A program made the position numbers and the translations under genes. From assembly GCF_029960785.1 (NCBI RefSeq), contig NZ_JASBQE010000023.1:1-64000 (forward strand): a DNA stretch of 64,000 nt, read 5' to 3'. This document shows positions 6,722 to 16,051 of this stretch, in pieces (the first letter of the stretch is position 1; each line of letters opens with the position of its first letter). The stretch is from Polyangium sp. 15x6 (GTDB taxonomy: Bacteria > Myxococcota_A > Polyangia > Polyangiales > Polyangiaceae). Under the pieces are notes generated by a model. It saw nothing but the letters and a program-made list of their open reading frames with translations, was not told the origin of the DNA and searched no databases.

Positions 6722-9229
6722 GTGGCTCTCCGTTCGTTCCTTTCCCGGCGCAGCGCCGTCTGGGGGCTCGGCCTCACCGCCCTGGTCGCCCTCGGCTGCG
6801 CCGCCGTCACCACCGCCCCGCGCCTGACCACCGGCCCGACCCCCGCGCCCGCGGTCGCCGCCGCCGCCGCCCCCGCGTCCGCGTCCGCCGCCGCCCCGTC
6901 CGCCGTCGCTCCAGCCGCCGCTTCCGCGTCCGAGGAGAGCGTCGCCTTCGATCCGGACGCCGCCGTGCCCCTGCTCGACGACGCGCGTCTCGCCGCCGTC
7001 AAAGCCGCCGTGACCCGCGAGGCGTACGTCGAGGCCGTGAAGGAGCTCGACGCCGTCCTCGCCGCCGAGCCGCGCCCCTCGAAGGAGGACGAGCACGCCT
7101 TCCGGTACCAGCTCGGACGGCTCCGCGCGCTCGCGGGCGATCCGCTCGGCGCCGCGCGCGCGTTCGGAGAATCCGCCGCGATCGGAGGGCCGCTCGAAGG
7201 ATATGCCCGCTACCAGGCCGCGGACCTCTCCGTCCGCGCGGGCGAGCACGCCGAGGCCCTCCGCCACCTCGAAAAGGTGCCCGCCGATCTGCCCGTCACC
7301 TCGGACGTGGGGCTGCTCCGCGCCGACGCCCTGCTCGGCAAGGGCGACCTCGACGCGGCGCTGCCGCATTACCGCGCCTACCTCGGCAAGACGGGACACC
7401 CGCCGCGCTGGGTCGAGATCTCGCTCAAGGTGGCCCGCGCCCTCCTGCAAAAGCCCTCCGAGGAGCATGCCGAAGAGGCCATCGGCCTCGCGCGGCGTGT
7501 CCTCTACGAGGGGCCCTCCGGCGCGGGGAACGGCGAGGCGAAGTCGATCGAGACCGACGCCCTCGGCAGCTTGCCCTTCCCGCGCCGCAAGGCCTTCGAG
7601 ACCCCGAGCCAGGACGACCTGCTCTCGCAGGCCAAGCGCCAGCTCGACGCCGGCCAGAGCCGCGAAGCGCTGCGCACGACCGACGGCCTCATCGCCGATC
7701 CCCTCGCCGCGAACCCCGGCGACCTCGGCTGCGGCGCGTGGATGGTCCGCGCCGAGGCCCTCGCGCGGCTGAAGAAAAAGCCCGAGGCCGAAGGCGGCTT
7801 CGGCACCGCGATCGAGCGTTGCGCCGGCACGCCCCGCCGCGTCGAGGCTCTCTGGAACGGCGGCAAGGCCTCCGCCCGCGCCGGCAGCCACGGCGAAGCC
7901 ATGCGACGGTATGGCCTGCTCGAACAGGAGTTCGCCTCGCACAGGCTCGCGGACGACGCGCGCTTGAAGGGCGCGCTCGCCGCGCGCGAGCTCGGCGACG
8001 AGGTGCGCTTCACGCAGATGCTGACGAAGATGCCGGACGACTACCCGCAAGGGGACATGTCGACCGACGGCCTCTTCGAGCTCGCCCTCGCGCGCATGAC
8101 GAAGCGCGACTGGGCCGGCGCCGTCGCGCCGCTCGAGCGCGCCCTCGCCCGCGCCCCGCGTGAACGCATCTACTACGCCGCCGGCCGCCTGCCCTACTAC
8201 CTCGGCCGTGCGCGGCTGGAAACCGGCGCGCTCGATCAAGGCAAGGAGCTGCTCGCCAGCGTCATCCGCGACTATCCGCTCTCGTTCTACATGTCCCTCG
8301 CGTACGCGCGCCTCGCGGACAAGGACCGCGCCGCGGCCGATCGCGCGCTCGACGAGGCGCTCGCGCGGGAAGGCGCGACCGCTCCGCTACCGCCGCCGAA
8401 GAGTGCTTCCTTCGGCAAGCCCGAGTTCCTCCGCGCCCTCGCGCTCGCGCGGCAAGGGGAGTCGAGGCTCGCGCGCATCGAGCTCGATCGGCTCGGCGTC
8501 GGCACGCGCACCGCGCCGCCCGAGGTGCTCTGGGCCGCGGCGCTGCTCTTCTCGCGCGCCGGCTCGCCGAAGGAAGCGCACCAGATCCTCCGCACCGCGA
8601 CGAACGCGATCGCCGCAGGCCGCGCCGAGCTGACGGACTGGACCGATCACTACCCTGCAGGCAACTGGCGCTCGGCCTGGGAGATCGCCTTCCCTCGCCC
8701 GTACGCGGCCGTCGTCGGGGCCGAGGCGCAACGCAGCGGCATCCCCGAGTCGCTGGCCTACGCGATCATGCGCGAGGAGAGCGCCTTCGATCCGCGCGTC
8801 GTCTCGAGCGCGGCCGCGGTCGGCCTGATGCAGCTCATCGTGCCCACGGCGCAGCGCATGGCGAAGCCGCTCAAGCTGAAGGGCGACGCGGAGTCGCTGA
8901 AGCGCCCCGAGATCAACATCGCGCTCGGCTGTCGTTACCTCTCGGTCCTCCGCGCGAAGTTCCAGGACAACCCGCTCCTCGCGATCCCCGGCTACAACGC
9001 CGGCGGCGGCAAGCCGAAGGACTGGGTCGACGAGCGTCCGAACGAGGACTTCGATCTCTGGGTCGAGCAGATCCCCTACGAAGAGACGCGGAACTACACG
9101 AAGCGCGTGATGACGAGCATGGCCGCGTACGACTTCCTCTACGGCAAAGGCAAATCCGGCGAGGCACTCGCCGCGCCGCTCTGGGCGAGCCCGTCGGCGC
9201 GGGCTACCCTGGCGGCCAAGGCCCCCTGA
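6722..9229 (+). CDS. Lytic murein transglycosylase (Slt70-like) lipoprotein
   Basis: An 835-residue protein that cleaves peptidoglycan glycan strands. A GTG start is followed by a basic, hydrophobic signal and a lipoprotein-type Cys26 (LVALGC), then an Ala/Pro-rich linker. Residues of about 80-640 are a long helical TPR-like superhelix, as in Slt70. The catalytic domain begins near residue 670, with the motif REESAFDP (Glu686 is the likely acid/base), AVGLMQLIVPTA, and IPGYNAGGG, and ends with PYEETRNYTKRV. Length and order fit the family. It is divergent from puuD with a 108-base gap. Confidence 0.92.
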   Translation: MALRSFLSRRSAVWGLGLTALVALGCAAVTTAPRLTTGPTPAPAVAAAAAPASASAAAPSAVAPAAASASEESVAFDPDAAVPLLDDARLAAVKAAVTREAYVEAVKELDAVLAAEPRPSKEDEHAFRYQLGRLRALAGDPLGAARAFGESAAIGGPLEGYARYQAADLSVRAGEHAEALRHLEKVPADLPVTSDVGLLRADALLGKGDLDAALPHYRAYLGKTGHPPRWVEISLKVARALLQKPSEEHAEEAIGLARRVLYEGPSGAGNGEAKSIETDALGSLPFPRRKAFETPSQDDLLSQAKRQLDAGQSREALRTTDGLIADPLAANPGDLGCGAWMVRAEALARLKKKPEAEGGFGTAIERCAGTPRRVEALWNGGKASARAGSHGEAMRRYGLLEQEFASHRLADDARLKGALAARELGDEVRFTQMLTKMPDDYPQGDMSTDGLFELALARMTKRDWAGAVAPLERALARAPRERIYYAAGRLPYYLGRARLETGALDQGKELLASVIRDYPLSFYMSLAYARLADKDRAAADRALDEALAREGATAPLPPPKSASFGKPEFLRALALARQGESRLARIELDRLGVGTRTAPPEVLWAAALLFSRAGSPKEAHQILRTATNAIAAGRAELTDWTDHYPAGNWRSAWEIAFPRPYAAVVGAEAQRSGIPESLAYAIMREESAFDPRVVSSAAAVGLMQLIVPTAQRMAKPLKLKGDAESLKRPEINIALGCRYLSVLRAKFQDNPLLAIPGYNAGGGKPKDWVDERPNEDFDLWVEQIPYEETRNYTKRVMTSMAAYDFLYGKGKSGEALAAPLWASPSARATLAAKAP

Positions 9230-9239
9230 CCGCGGGGGC
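9221..9239. terminator. Possible GC hairpin at a convergent gene end
   Basis: GCCCCC (9221-9226) can pair with GGGGGC (9234-9239) around the stop codon of the transglycosylase gene. It lies between two convergent genes. There is no T-run after it, so it is at best a weak terminator candidate. Confidence 0.3.
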
Positions 9240-9266
9240 GATTGTCAAGGAAAAACGGGCGAGACC

Positions 9267-10010
9267 TCACTCCTCCGCGGGACGTCGCCATCGCAGGGTG
9301 AGCTGATCGTTCTCGCGCTGCACGCCGTGCGCGCGCATGGCCTCCGCGACGAGCCCTGCGCTCTCTGCGCTGAAGACGGACGCGGCGGCGATACGCGGCC
9401 ACCCCGGAGCGTTATGCAGCGGCGTGGTCGAGCAGAGCAGCTCGGTCACGCCGCGGAGGTCGTGGACGCAGTCCTCGGGCTTGATGCCGCCCCGCAGCCC
9501 GTCCACGCCGACGTCGGTCGCGAACATCGCCTTGTACTGATTCAACTGCGCTCGCACCTCGTCGGTCAGCTCGACCTCGGGCGGCAAGCCTGGCAGGGGC
9601 TTCTCGATCTCGCGCAGGGGTTCGTCGCCGACGCGCATGTACAGCGAGTAGTCGCCGATCACCACGGCCCACCCCACCACGAACGAGAACCACGCCATCG
9701 AGGCGCTGCGCACGTCGCGGTGCAGCGCGTCGTTCGGGTTCGAGGTGAGCAGCGCCTGCAAAGCCTCCACGTACTTGATCGCCAGCGCCTCGACGGCTGG
9801 ACGCTCGGCGGTCTTGCCGAGCCAGGGGTCCGGCGGGGCGAACGCCTCCCAGCGAGGGTTCGGCGCGTAGCCTCGCACGCCGCGCAGATGGAGCACCCGC
9901 ACGACGCGGCTGTAGTGATACCGATCGATGCGGAACTCCGGATACTCTTGCTCCGTGAATTTCCAGAGGAGCTGATCGCAGGCTTCGTAGTGAACGTGGC
10001 CGTTGGGCAC
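9267..10010 (-). CDS. Hypothetical protein
   Basis: A 247-residue soluble-looking protein with no recognised family. It has clusters of aromatic residues (RIDRYHYSRVVRV, PRWEAFAPPDPW) and a more hydrophobic centre (SMAWFSFVVGWAVVIGDYSLYM). I chose the GTG at 10010 because GAAAGGAC lies about 10 bases upstream. The alternative ATG at 10046 lacks an obvious ribosome site. The frame is open further, but that region is antisense to the kinase start. It is divergent from the Ser/Thr kinase operon. Confidence 0.65.
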   Translation of the reverse strand: MPNGHVHYEACDQLLWKFTEQEYPEFRIDRYHYSRVVRVLHLRGVRGYAPNPRWEAFAPPDPWLGKTAERPAVEALAIKYVEALQALLTSNPNDALHRDVRSASMAWFSFVVGWAVVIGDYSLYMRVGDEPLREIEKPLPGLPPEVELTDEVRAQLNQYKAMFATDVGVDGLRGGIKPEDCVHDLRGVTELLCSTTPLHNAPGWPRIAAASVFSAESAGLVAEAMRAHGVQRENDQLTLRWRRPAEE

Positions 10011-10119
10011 TGCGTCCGTCCTTTCGGTGGGCGTGGCGGAGAGCATACGCGGGGGGAGCAGGATCGGGGTGTGTCCTCTAGGCGTGTCCCGGGGCCAGTT
10101 CTGGTAAGGTTCGCCCCGC

Positions 10120-11418
10120 ATGACCACATCGAGCCCGGCCGAGAAGCTCGTCGGCGCGACCCTCAACCGGCGCTTTCGGCTCGTGCGCCTGCTCGGCGAA
10201 GGCGGCATGGGCGCCGTCTACGAAGCCGAGAGCGTGCAAGGCGAGGGCAAACGCGCTGTAAAACTCCTCCACGAGGAGTTCACCCGCATCCCCGAGGTCC
10301 GCGACCGCTTCCTCGCCGAGGTCACCGCCACGAAGAACCTCGTGCACCCGAACGTCGTGCCGATCCTCGAATCGGCCGTCGCCGAGGACGGCTCGCCCTA
10401 CCTCGTGATGGAGCTGCTCCGCGGCCAGTCGCTCGGCGACAAGCTCGACGGCGGCGTCATCGTCCCCGTGCTCGAGGCCTACCGCATCACGAGCCAGATC
10501 CTCGCCGCGCTCTCGGCCGCCCACGCGCAGCGCGTCGTCCACCGCGACCTCAAGCCGGACAACGTCTTCGTCGCGAAGGATCCGGGCGGCAACGAGGTCG
10601 CGAAGATCCTCGATTTCGGCATCGCGAAGGTCATGGATGCGGCCGGCGGCATGGGCAACAAGACCCGCACCGGCGCGCTCATCGGCACGCCCGGGTACAT
10701 GAGCCCCGAGCAGATCAAGAGCGCGAAGAACGTCGACCCGCGCAGCGATCTCTGGTCCGTCGCGACGATCCTCTACCAGATGCTCACGGGCCAGCTCCCG
10801 TTCGAGGCCGACAACGACTTCACGCGCCTCACGGCCGTCATCGTCGGCCACCCGACCCCGATCACGGTCTTCGCCCCGCACCTCGAGCGCTTCACGCCCT
10901 TCTTCGATCGCGCCCTCGAGAAGGACCCGAACAAGCGCTTCCAGAGCGCCGACGAGATGGCCCAGGTCCTCGCCGCCCTCACGCGCGCCGAGGCGCCCGA
11001 GGTCGTGGTGACCGGCGGCTGGAAGCCGCAACATGAGAGCGCCGCGACGCTGGCCTCGGCCGCCACGACCGCGATGCCCGTCGTCGACATCATGCCCACG
11101 GGCCAGACGCCGCCGCCGATGGCGCCCGTGTCGGGCTCGTTCGCCGTCGCCGATACAGATCCCGCGGCCTCGCCGCGCCACGGCGCGTCCGCGCCCGCCG
11201 CCGTGCTCTATCCGCCGCAGCCCGCGGGCGGCACGCAGATGAGCGCCGAGCCGCGCGGCGTCGCGGCCGCGGCTCGCATGCCCCCGCAGGTGGCGATCGT
11301 GCCGCCGCCGCCACTGCCGCAGCAGAAGGGCGGCGTCCCCGCGCCGATCGTCGCCGCCATCGCGATCGGCACGCTCCTCCTCGGCATCCTGATCGGTTAC
11401 CTCGCGGGAGGCTCGTGA
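10120..11418 (+). CDS. Ser/Thr protein kinase with C-terminal membrane anchor
   Basis: A 432-residue Hanks-type kinase. The glycine loop GEGGMGAVY is at 26-34, Lys48 is the likely ATP lysine, HRDLKPDN starts at 141, DFG is at 165-167, and GTPGYMSPEQ is the activation/P+1 region. After the kinase domain (about 20-285) comes a Pro/Ala-rich linker and one membrane helix at about 408-427, leaving almost no periplasmic part. It is the first gene of an apparent operon: its stop is one base before the dipeptidase start, and purine genes follow. It may therefore phosphorylate or tune that operon (inference). Confidence 0.92.
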   Translation: MTTSSPAEKLVGATLNRRFRLVRLLGEGGMGAVYEAESVQGEGKRAVKLLHEEFTRIPEVRDRFLAEVTATKNLVHPNVVPILESAVAEDGSPYLVMELLRGQSLGDKLDGGVIVPVLEAYRITSQILAALSAAHAQRVVHRDLKPDNVFVAKDPGGNEVAKILDFGIAKVMDAAGGMGNKTRTGALIGTPGYMSPEQIKSAKNVDPRSDLWSVATILYQMLTGQLPFEADNDFTRLTAVIVGHPTPITVFAPHLERFTPFFDRALEKDPNKRFQSADEMAQVLAALTRAEAPEVVVTGGWKPQHESAATLASAATTAMPVVDIMPTGQTPPPMAPVSGSFAVADTDPAASPRHGASAPAAVLYPPQPAGGTQMSAEPRGVAAAARMPPQVAIVPPPPLPQQKGGVPAPIVAAIAIGTLLLGILIGYLAGGS

Positions 11419-11419
11419 C

Positions 11420-12595
11420 GTGGCTCCGCTCCTGCTCACGGCCCGCTTCGCCGCGACGATCGTCGGCGCCGCATCCCTGGTCGTGAGCCTCGCGAGCCCG
11501 CGCGGCGCTGCCGCCGCGGCTGAGCCTGCGCCACGTTTCATGGTCGTCGACCTGCACGTGGACGTCCCCTGGCAAGTCCACGGCAAGGGCCGCTCGCCCA
11601 AGCTCACCGAAGGGCAAGCGCGCATCGATGCGCTGCAAAAAGGCGGCTACGGCGGCGTCGTCCTGCCGATCTACATCTCCGACAAGATCAAGGGCGGCCC
11701 GAAGATCGACGACGCCGAGGCGATCTACCGCGCGGCCGTTTCGATCGTCGAAGCGAGCGCGATCTTCCTGCCCCTCGTCTCCCGCGTCGCCGAGCCCGAT
11801 CGCATCAGCACCTTCCTCGCGATCGAAGGCGCGGGCGCGTTCGCCGAGGACATCACCGCGATCGATCATTTCATCGATCGTGGCGTCCGCCTCGTGAGCC
11901 TCGCGCACGCGAGGAACAACAAGCTCGCCTCGGCGGCGACGGGCGGCGGCGCGAACTACGGCCTGACCGACCTCGGCAAGCAGTTCGCCGCGCGCATCTA
12001 CGAAAAAGGCGCGCTCGTCGACGTCTCGCACCTCTCCGACGCGGGCTTCCGGGACCTCGTCCCGATCGCCGAGGCGCACGGCGCGCCCATCATCGCGACG
12101 CACTCGAACGCGCGCGCGCTCTGCGACGTGCCGCGCAACCTCACCGACGAGCAACTCCGCACGATCGGCCGCACGGGCGGCGTCGCGGGGCTGAACTTCC
12201 ACGCGCCCTTCGTGAAGGCCGACGGCGCGGCCACGGTCGCGGATCTCGTGGCGCAGGCCGAGCACATGATCGCGGTCGCCGGCATCGATCACGTCGCGAT
12301 CGGCAGCGACTTCGACGGCGACATCAAGCCGGCCGAGGGCATGGAGGACGCCTCGCGCCTGCCCGCGCTCGCCCGCGAGCTTTCCAGGCGCGGCCGCAAG
12401 GACGACGAGATCCTCAAGCTGTTTTCGCTGAACGCGCTGCGCGTGCTCGGCTGGCGTCCTTCTCCACCTCGGGGGCTCCGCTCAGCAGAGCCGAGCTCTG
12501 CCCCCGAACCCGCCCCACCTCGGGGGCTCCGCTCGGCAGAGCCGAGCTCTGCCCCCGAACCCCCGCCGAAGACGAACGAGCCGAAGGCCCCGTGA
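11420..12595 (+). CDS. Membrane dipeptidase family (M19) protein, exported
   Basis: A 391-residue protein with a GTG start and a signal peptide ending in a run of Ala (GAAAAAEP). The M19 zinc-dipeptidase landmarks are present: VDLHVDVPW, a Glu in AIEGAGAF, THSNARALC and AIGSDFDGD. The family hydrolyses dipeptides or D-amino-acid-containing dipeptides. The C-terminus, beyond the natural end near LGWRPSP, consists of two copies of a 17-residue repeat (RGLRSAEPSSAPEP) encoded by a 51-bp DNA repeat, which looks like a repeat inserted in frame. It sits between the kinase gene and a DUF1232 gene in one operon. Confidence 0.88.
   Translation: MAPLLLTARFAATIVGAASLVVSLASPRGAAAAAEPAPRFMVVDLHVDVPWQVHGKGRSPKLTEGQARIDALQKGGYGGVVLPIYISDKIKGGPKIDDAEAIYRAAVSIVEASAIFLPLVSRVAEPDRISTFLAIEGAGAFAEDITAIDHFIDRGVRLVSLAHARNNKLASAATGGGANYGLTDLGKQFAARIYEKGALVDVSHLSDAGFRDLVPIAEAHGAPIIATHSNARALCDVPRNLTDEQLRTIGRTGGVAGLNFHAPFVKADGAATVADLVAQAEHMIAVAGIDHVAIGSDFDGDIKPAEGMEDASRLPALARELSRRGRKDDEILKLFSLNALRVLGWRPSPPRGLRSAEPSSAPEPAPPRGLRSAEPSSAPEPPPKTNEPKAP
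12464..12563. repeat. 51-bp direct repeat (2 copies) inside the dipeptidase 3' end
   Basis: Two copies start at 12464 and 12515 and differ at a single core base (CTCAGCAG versus CTCGGCAG). Each unit has outer arms CGGGGGC / GCCCCCG and an inner CAGAGC / GCTCTG hairpin. The repeat is in frame and adds about 34 residues to the dipeptidase. It resembles mobile intergenic palindromes more than coding sequence. Confidence 0.88.
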
Positions 12596-12617
12596 CCGAG
12601 AGAAGAAAGGACCTTTC

Positions 12618-13166
12618 ATGACCACCGAGCTCGAGACCCGTTGCTTGAACACGTTCCCCGAGTGGCTGCGCACGCTCGCCGCCGACGCCGACGACGTCGC
12701 GAAGCTCCTCTCGTCGACGACGGCGCCCGTCTCGGCGCGGCGTTACGTCGCGGCGGGGCTCAACTACCTGTTCAAGTCGCTCGATCTCATCCCCGACGGC
12801 ATCGAGGATCTCGGCTTCCTCGACGACGCGTTCGTCCTGCGCATCGCGGCCGCGCTCGCGCTCGACGAGAACCCGTCCGTGCGCGCCGAGGCGCCCGCGC
12901 TCCACCGGCTCGCGGCCGACAAGGCGCTCATCGTCGAGCTGCTCGGCAAGGACTATGGTCGCCTCGAAAGGTACGTGCGCGACCTGACCCGCGGCGCCGC
13001 GCGCGGCCGCACGGTCGACGAGATCCTCGAGGACGACGGCACGCGGACGGCCTTCCTGAACGAGGTCGCGGGCTGGGCGCAGAGCTACCAGGCACCAAGC
13101 TTCTCCCGCGACGAGAAGAACATCGTCAAGCTCCAGTCCTTCCTCTCCGCGAAGCTGCCTGCCTGA
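12618..13166 (+). CDS. DUF1232 domain protein
   Basis: A 182-residue protein. The central segment FKSLDLIPDGIEDLGFLDDAFVLR is the hallmark of DUF1232 (YkvA-like), a short membrane-associated or soluble domain of unknown role. An upstream AGAAAGGA supports the ATG. It lies in the kinase-dipeptidase-allantoin operon, and its stop overlaps the allantoinase start in TGATG. Why a DUF1232 protein should sit with purine degradation genes is not known. Confidence 0.85.
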   Translation: MTTELETRCLNTFPEWLRTLAADADDVAKLLSSTTAPVSARRYVAAGLNYLFKSLDLIPDGIEDLGFLDDAFVLRIAAALALDENPSVRAEAPALHRLAADKALIVELLGKDYGRLERYVRDLTRGAARGRTVDEILEDDGTRTAFLNEVAGWAQSYQAPSFSRDEKNIVKLQSFLSAKLPA

Positions 13167-14530
13167 TGACGAGCCACGATCCCGCCCACTTCGATCTCGT
13201 GCTGAAGGGCCGCCGCGTCGTCCTGCCGGACGGCGTGCGCGAGGCCGCGATCGCGATCACCGGCGGCCGCATCGCCGCGGTGCTCGATCCCTCGGCCGTT
13301 CCGCCGGGCGTACGCACGATCGACGCGGGCGACCGCGTGATCATGCCCGGCCTCGTGGATACGCACGCGCACGTCAACGAGCCGGGGCGCACCGAGTGGG
13401 AGGGCTTCGAGACGGCCACGCGCGCGTGCGCCGCGGGCGGCATCACGACGGTCGTCGACATGCCGCTGAACTCGATCCCCGTGACCACGACGCGCGCGGC
13501 GCTGGACGAGAAGCGCCGCGCGTCGGCGGGGCGCACGTGGGTCGATCACGGCTTCTGGGGCGGCGTCGTGCCGGGCAACGAGCGCGAGCTCGAGCCGCTC
13601 GTCGAGGCCGGCGCGCTCGGCTTCAAGGCCTTCCTCGTGCACTCGGGCATCGACGACTTCCCGATGGCCGAAGAGGGCGACCTGCGCCGCGCGATGCCGA
13701 TCCTCGCGCGCCTCGGCGTGCCCTTGCTCGTGCATGCGGAGCTCGAAGGCGAAGCGCCCGAGGCCGCGGGCGATCCGCGCAGCTACGCGACGTACCTCGC
13801 CTCGCGCCCGCCGGCGTGGGAGGAGCGCGCCGTGCGCCGGATGGTCGAGCTCTGCCGCACGTTCGGCGGCCCCGTGCACGTCGTGCACCTCTCGGCCGCG
13901 GGCGCGCTCGATGACGTGGCGAGCGCGCGCGCCGAGGGCTTGCCGTTCTCGATCGAGACGTGCCCGCACTACCTGCTGCTCGCCGCCGAGGAGGTCCCCG
14001 AGGGGCACACCGAGTACAAGTGCGCGCCGCCGATCCGCGAGCGCGACAACCGCGAGCGGCTGTGGAAGGCGCTCGTCTCCGGCGCGATCGACCTCGTGGT
14101 CTCGGATCACTCGCCGTGCACGCCGCGGCTCAAGCTGCCGAACGAGGGCGACTTCCTCCGCGCGTGGGGCGGGATCGCCTCGCTCCAGCTCGGCTTGTCG
14201 CTCATCTGGACCGAGGCCAGCCAGCGCGGCGCGACGCTCTCGGATCTGGCGCGGTGGATGTGCGAGGCGCCCGCGCGGCTCGCGGGTCTGTCGCACAAGA
14301 AGGGCCGCATCGCGGCCGGGCTCGACGCGGATCTCGTCGTCTGGGATCCCGACGCCACGTTCGTCGTCGAGCCTTCGATCCTGCGTCATCGCCACAAGGT
14401 GACGCCCTACCTCGGGCGAACGCTGCGCGGCGAGGTGAAGACGACGATCCTTCGAGGTCAAACGGTGTACGAGGATGGCGTCGTCCGCGACGAGCCCCTC
14501 GGCGTCCCGCTCCTGGGACGTGGTGCGTGA
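13166..14530 (+). CDS. allB: Allantoinase
   Basis: A 454-residue amidohydrolase that opens the hydantoin ring of allantoin to give allantoate. Visible metal-site and family motifs are DTHAHVNEPGRTEWEGF, a Lys in LGFKAFLV for the bridging carbamate, a His in VHAELEG, HVVHLSAA and the Asp in VVSDHSPC. The length is typical of AllB. The longer open frame upstream lies inside the DUF1232 gene and is discarded; the ATG overlaps that gene's stop. Dihydroorotase or hydantoinase are related alternatives, but the neighbouring allantoicase and ureide genes settle the call. Confidence 0.93.
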   Translation: MTSHDPAHFDLVLKGRRVVLPDGVREAAIAITGGRIAAVLDPSAVPPGVRTIDAGDRVIMPGLVDTHAHVNEPGRTEWEGFETATRACAAGGITTVVDMPLNSIPVTTTRAALDEKRRASAGRTWVDHGFWGGVVPGNERELEPLVEAGALGFKAFLVHSGIDDFPMAEEGDLRRAMPILARLGVPLLVHAELEGEAPEAAGDPRSYATYLASRPPAWEERAVRRMVELCRTFGGPVHVVHLSAAGALDDVASARAEGLPFSIETCPHYLLLAAEEVPEGHTEYKCAPPIRERDNRERLWKALVSGAIDLVVSDHSPCTPRLKLPNEGDFLRAWGGIASLQLGLSLIWTEASQRGATLSDLARWMCEAPARLAGLSHKKGRIAAGLDADLVVWDPDATFVVEPSILRHRHKVTPYLGRTLRGEVKTTILRGQTVYEDGVVRDEPLGVPLLGRGA

Positions 14531-14544
14531 ACGAAGAGGAAACG

Positions 14545-15540
14545 ATGGCTGATTTCGAGACGATGGTCGATCTCGCGTCGGAGCGCCTCGGTGGCGCGGC
14601 GATCTGGGCGACCGACGATTTCTTCGCGCCGAAGGAGAACCTGCTCAAGCCCGGCAAGGCCGTCTTCATTCCGGGCAAGTACACGGAGCAGGGCAAGTGG
14701 ATGGACGGCTGGGAGTCGCGGCGCCGTCGCGTCGGCAGCGAGGACGCGTGCATCGTGCGCCTCGGCCTCGCGGGTCGTATCGCGGGCTTCGACGTCGACA
14801 CGAGCCACTTCCTCGGCAACGCCCCGGCGAAGGTCTCCATCGAGGCGACGTACGTGCCCGGCTACCGGGCGCTCGAAGCGCTGCTCGGCGCGGACGTCGC
14901 GTGGACCGAGATCCTGGCGCTCTCCGCGGTCAAACCGGGCTCGCAGAATCTGTTCGCGATCACGGACGCGGGCACCTACTCGCACGTAAAACTCCGCATC
15001 TACCCCGACGGCGGCGTCGCGCGTCTCCGCGTCTACGGCGATGTCAAACCCGACTGGGCGTTGCTCCTCTCGGAGCACCGCGTCCTCGATCTCGCGTCCG
15101 TCGAGCACGGCGGCGTGGTCATCGGCGCGAGCGACGAGTTCTTCTCGGATCGGCGGAACCTGCTTTTGCCCGGTCCCTCGCGCGACATGGGCGACGGCTG
15201 GGAGAGCCGCAGGCGCCGCGGCCCGGGTCACGACTGGGCGATCGTCCGCCTCGGCCGCGCGGGCACGCTCGTGCGCACGGACATCGACACGATGCACTTC
15301 AAGGGCAACTACCCCGAGAGCTGCTCGCTCGAAGGATGTTTCCTCCGCGGGGAGGAGTCGCCCGAGGCGCTCGAAGCGGCCGCGTGGAAGGAGCTCCTGC
15401 CGCGCACGAAGCTCGAAGCGCACACGCGGCACGTCTTCTCGCTCCAGGCGAGCGAGCCGGTGAGCCACGTGCGCCTGCGCATCTTCCCCGACGGCGGCGT
15501 CGCGCGGCTGCGGCTCTACGGCGCGCCGATCACCACGTGA
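14545..15540 (+). CDS. alc: Allantoicase
   Basis: A 331-residue protein made of two homologous halves, each with an SDEFF/TDDFF-type start (WATDDFFAPKENLL and GASDEFFSDRRNLL), then DGWESRRRR and an IDT/VDTSHF segment, which is the diagnostic allantoicase duplication. It hydrolyses allantoate to ureidoglycolate and urea. The ATG at 14545 follows GAAGAGGAAA. A GTG at 14527 in frame is possible but less well placed. It is in the operon between allantoinase and OHCU decarboxylase with short gaps. Confidence 0.95.
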   Translation: MADFETMVDLASERLGGAAIWATDDFFAPKENLLKPGKAVFIPGKYTEQGKWMDGWESRRRRVGSEDACIVRLGLAGRIAGFDVDTSHFLGNAPAKVSIEATYVPGYRALEALLGADVAWTEILALSAVKPGSQNLFAITDAGTYSHVKLRIYPDGGVARLRVYGDVKPDWALLLSEHRVLDLASVEHGGVVIGASDEFFSDRRNLLLPGPSRDMGDGWESRRRRGPGHDWAIVRLGRAGTLVRTDIDTMHFKGNYPESCSLEGCFLRGEESPEALEAAAWKELLPRTKLEAHTRHVFSLQASEPVSHVRLRIFPDGGVARLRLYGAPITT

Positions 15541-15550
15541 GAGTATCGCC

Positions 15551-16051
15551 ATGGACGAGTGCCGCGCCTTGAACGATCTCGAAGGCGACGAAGCGCGCGC
15601 CGCGCTGACGCGCTGCTGCGGCAGCGCCCGCTGGGTCGATCGAATGCTCCACGAGCGGCCTTTCCAGAGCCGCGCCCATCTCTTCGAAGCGGCGTCGCGG
15701 CACTGGAACGCGCTCGACGTCGCCGACTGGGACGAGGCCTTCTCGCACCATCCCCGCATCGGCGAGCCCTCCGCGGCCTCGAGGTCGACGGCCGCATGGG
15801 CCGCGAACGAGCAAGCCGGCGCCGCGCGATCGGCCGACGACGTGCGCGCCGCGATCGCCGAGGGAAACCGCGCCTACGAGGCGAAGTTCGGTCGCATCTA
15901 CCTCGTCTGCGCCACGGGCAAGACGGGCGAGGAGCTGCTCGCGATCCTGCGCGCGCGGCTCGACAACGACGCAGAGACCGAGCTCCGCGTCGCCGTGGGC
16001 GAACAAGAAAAGATCACGCGCCTGCGCCTGGAGAAACTCCTCTCGCCATGA
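15551..16051 (+). CDS. uraD: OHCU decarboxylase
   Basis: A 166-residue protein of the UraD family, which decarboxylates 2-oxo-4-hydroxy-4-carboxy-5-ureidoimidazoline to S-allantoin. Key motifs are FEAASRHW, the catalytic His in SHHPRIGEP and the C-terminal NRAYEAKFGRIYLVCATGKT with ILRARLDND. Length is typical. It lies 10 bases after allantoicase and overlaps the HIU hydrolase start by four bases (ATGA), so both post-urate steps are made together. Confidence 0.94.
   Translation: MDECRALNDLEGDEARAALTRCCGSARWVDRMLHERPFQSRAHLFEAASRHWNALDVADWDEAFSHHPRIGEPSAASRSTAAWAANEQAGAARSADDVRAAIAEGNRAYEAKFGRIYLVCATGKTGEELLAILRARLDNDAETELRVAVGEQEKITRLRLEKLLSP

Noticed and set aside
6614-8239. A long N-terminal extension of PuuD, antisense to the transglycosylase
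   Set aside because: The extension is low-complexity, lies opposite a well-supported gene, and PuuD homologues start at the first membrane helix.
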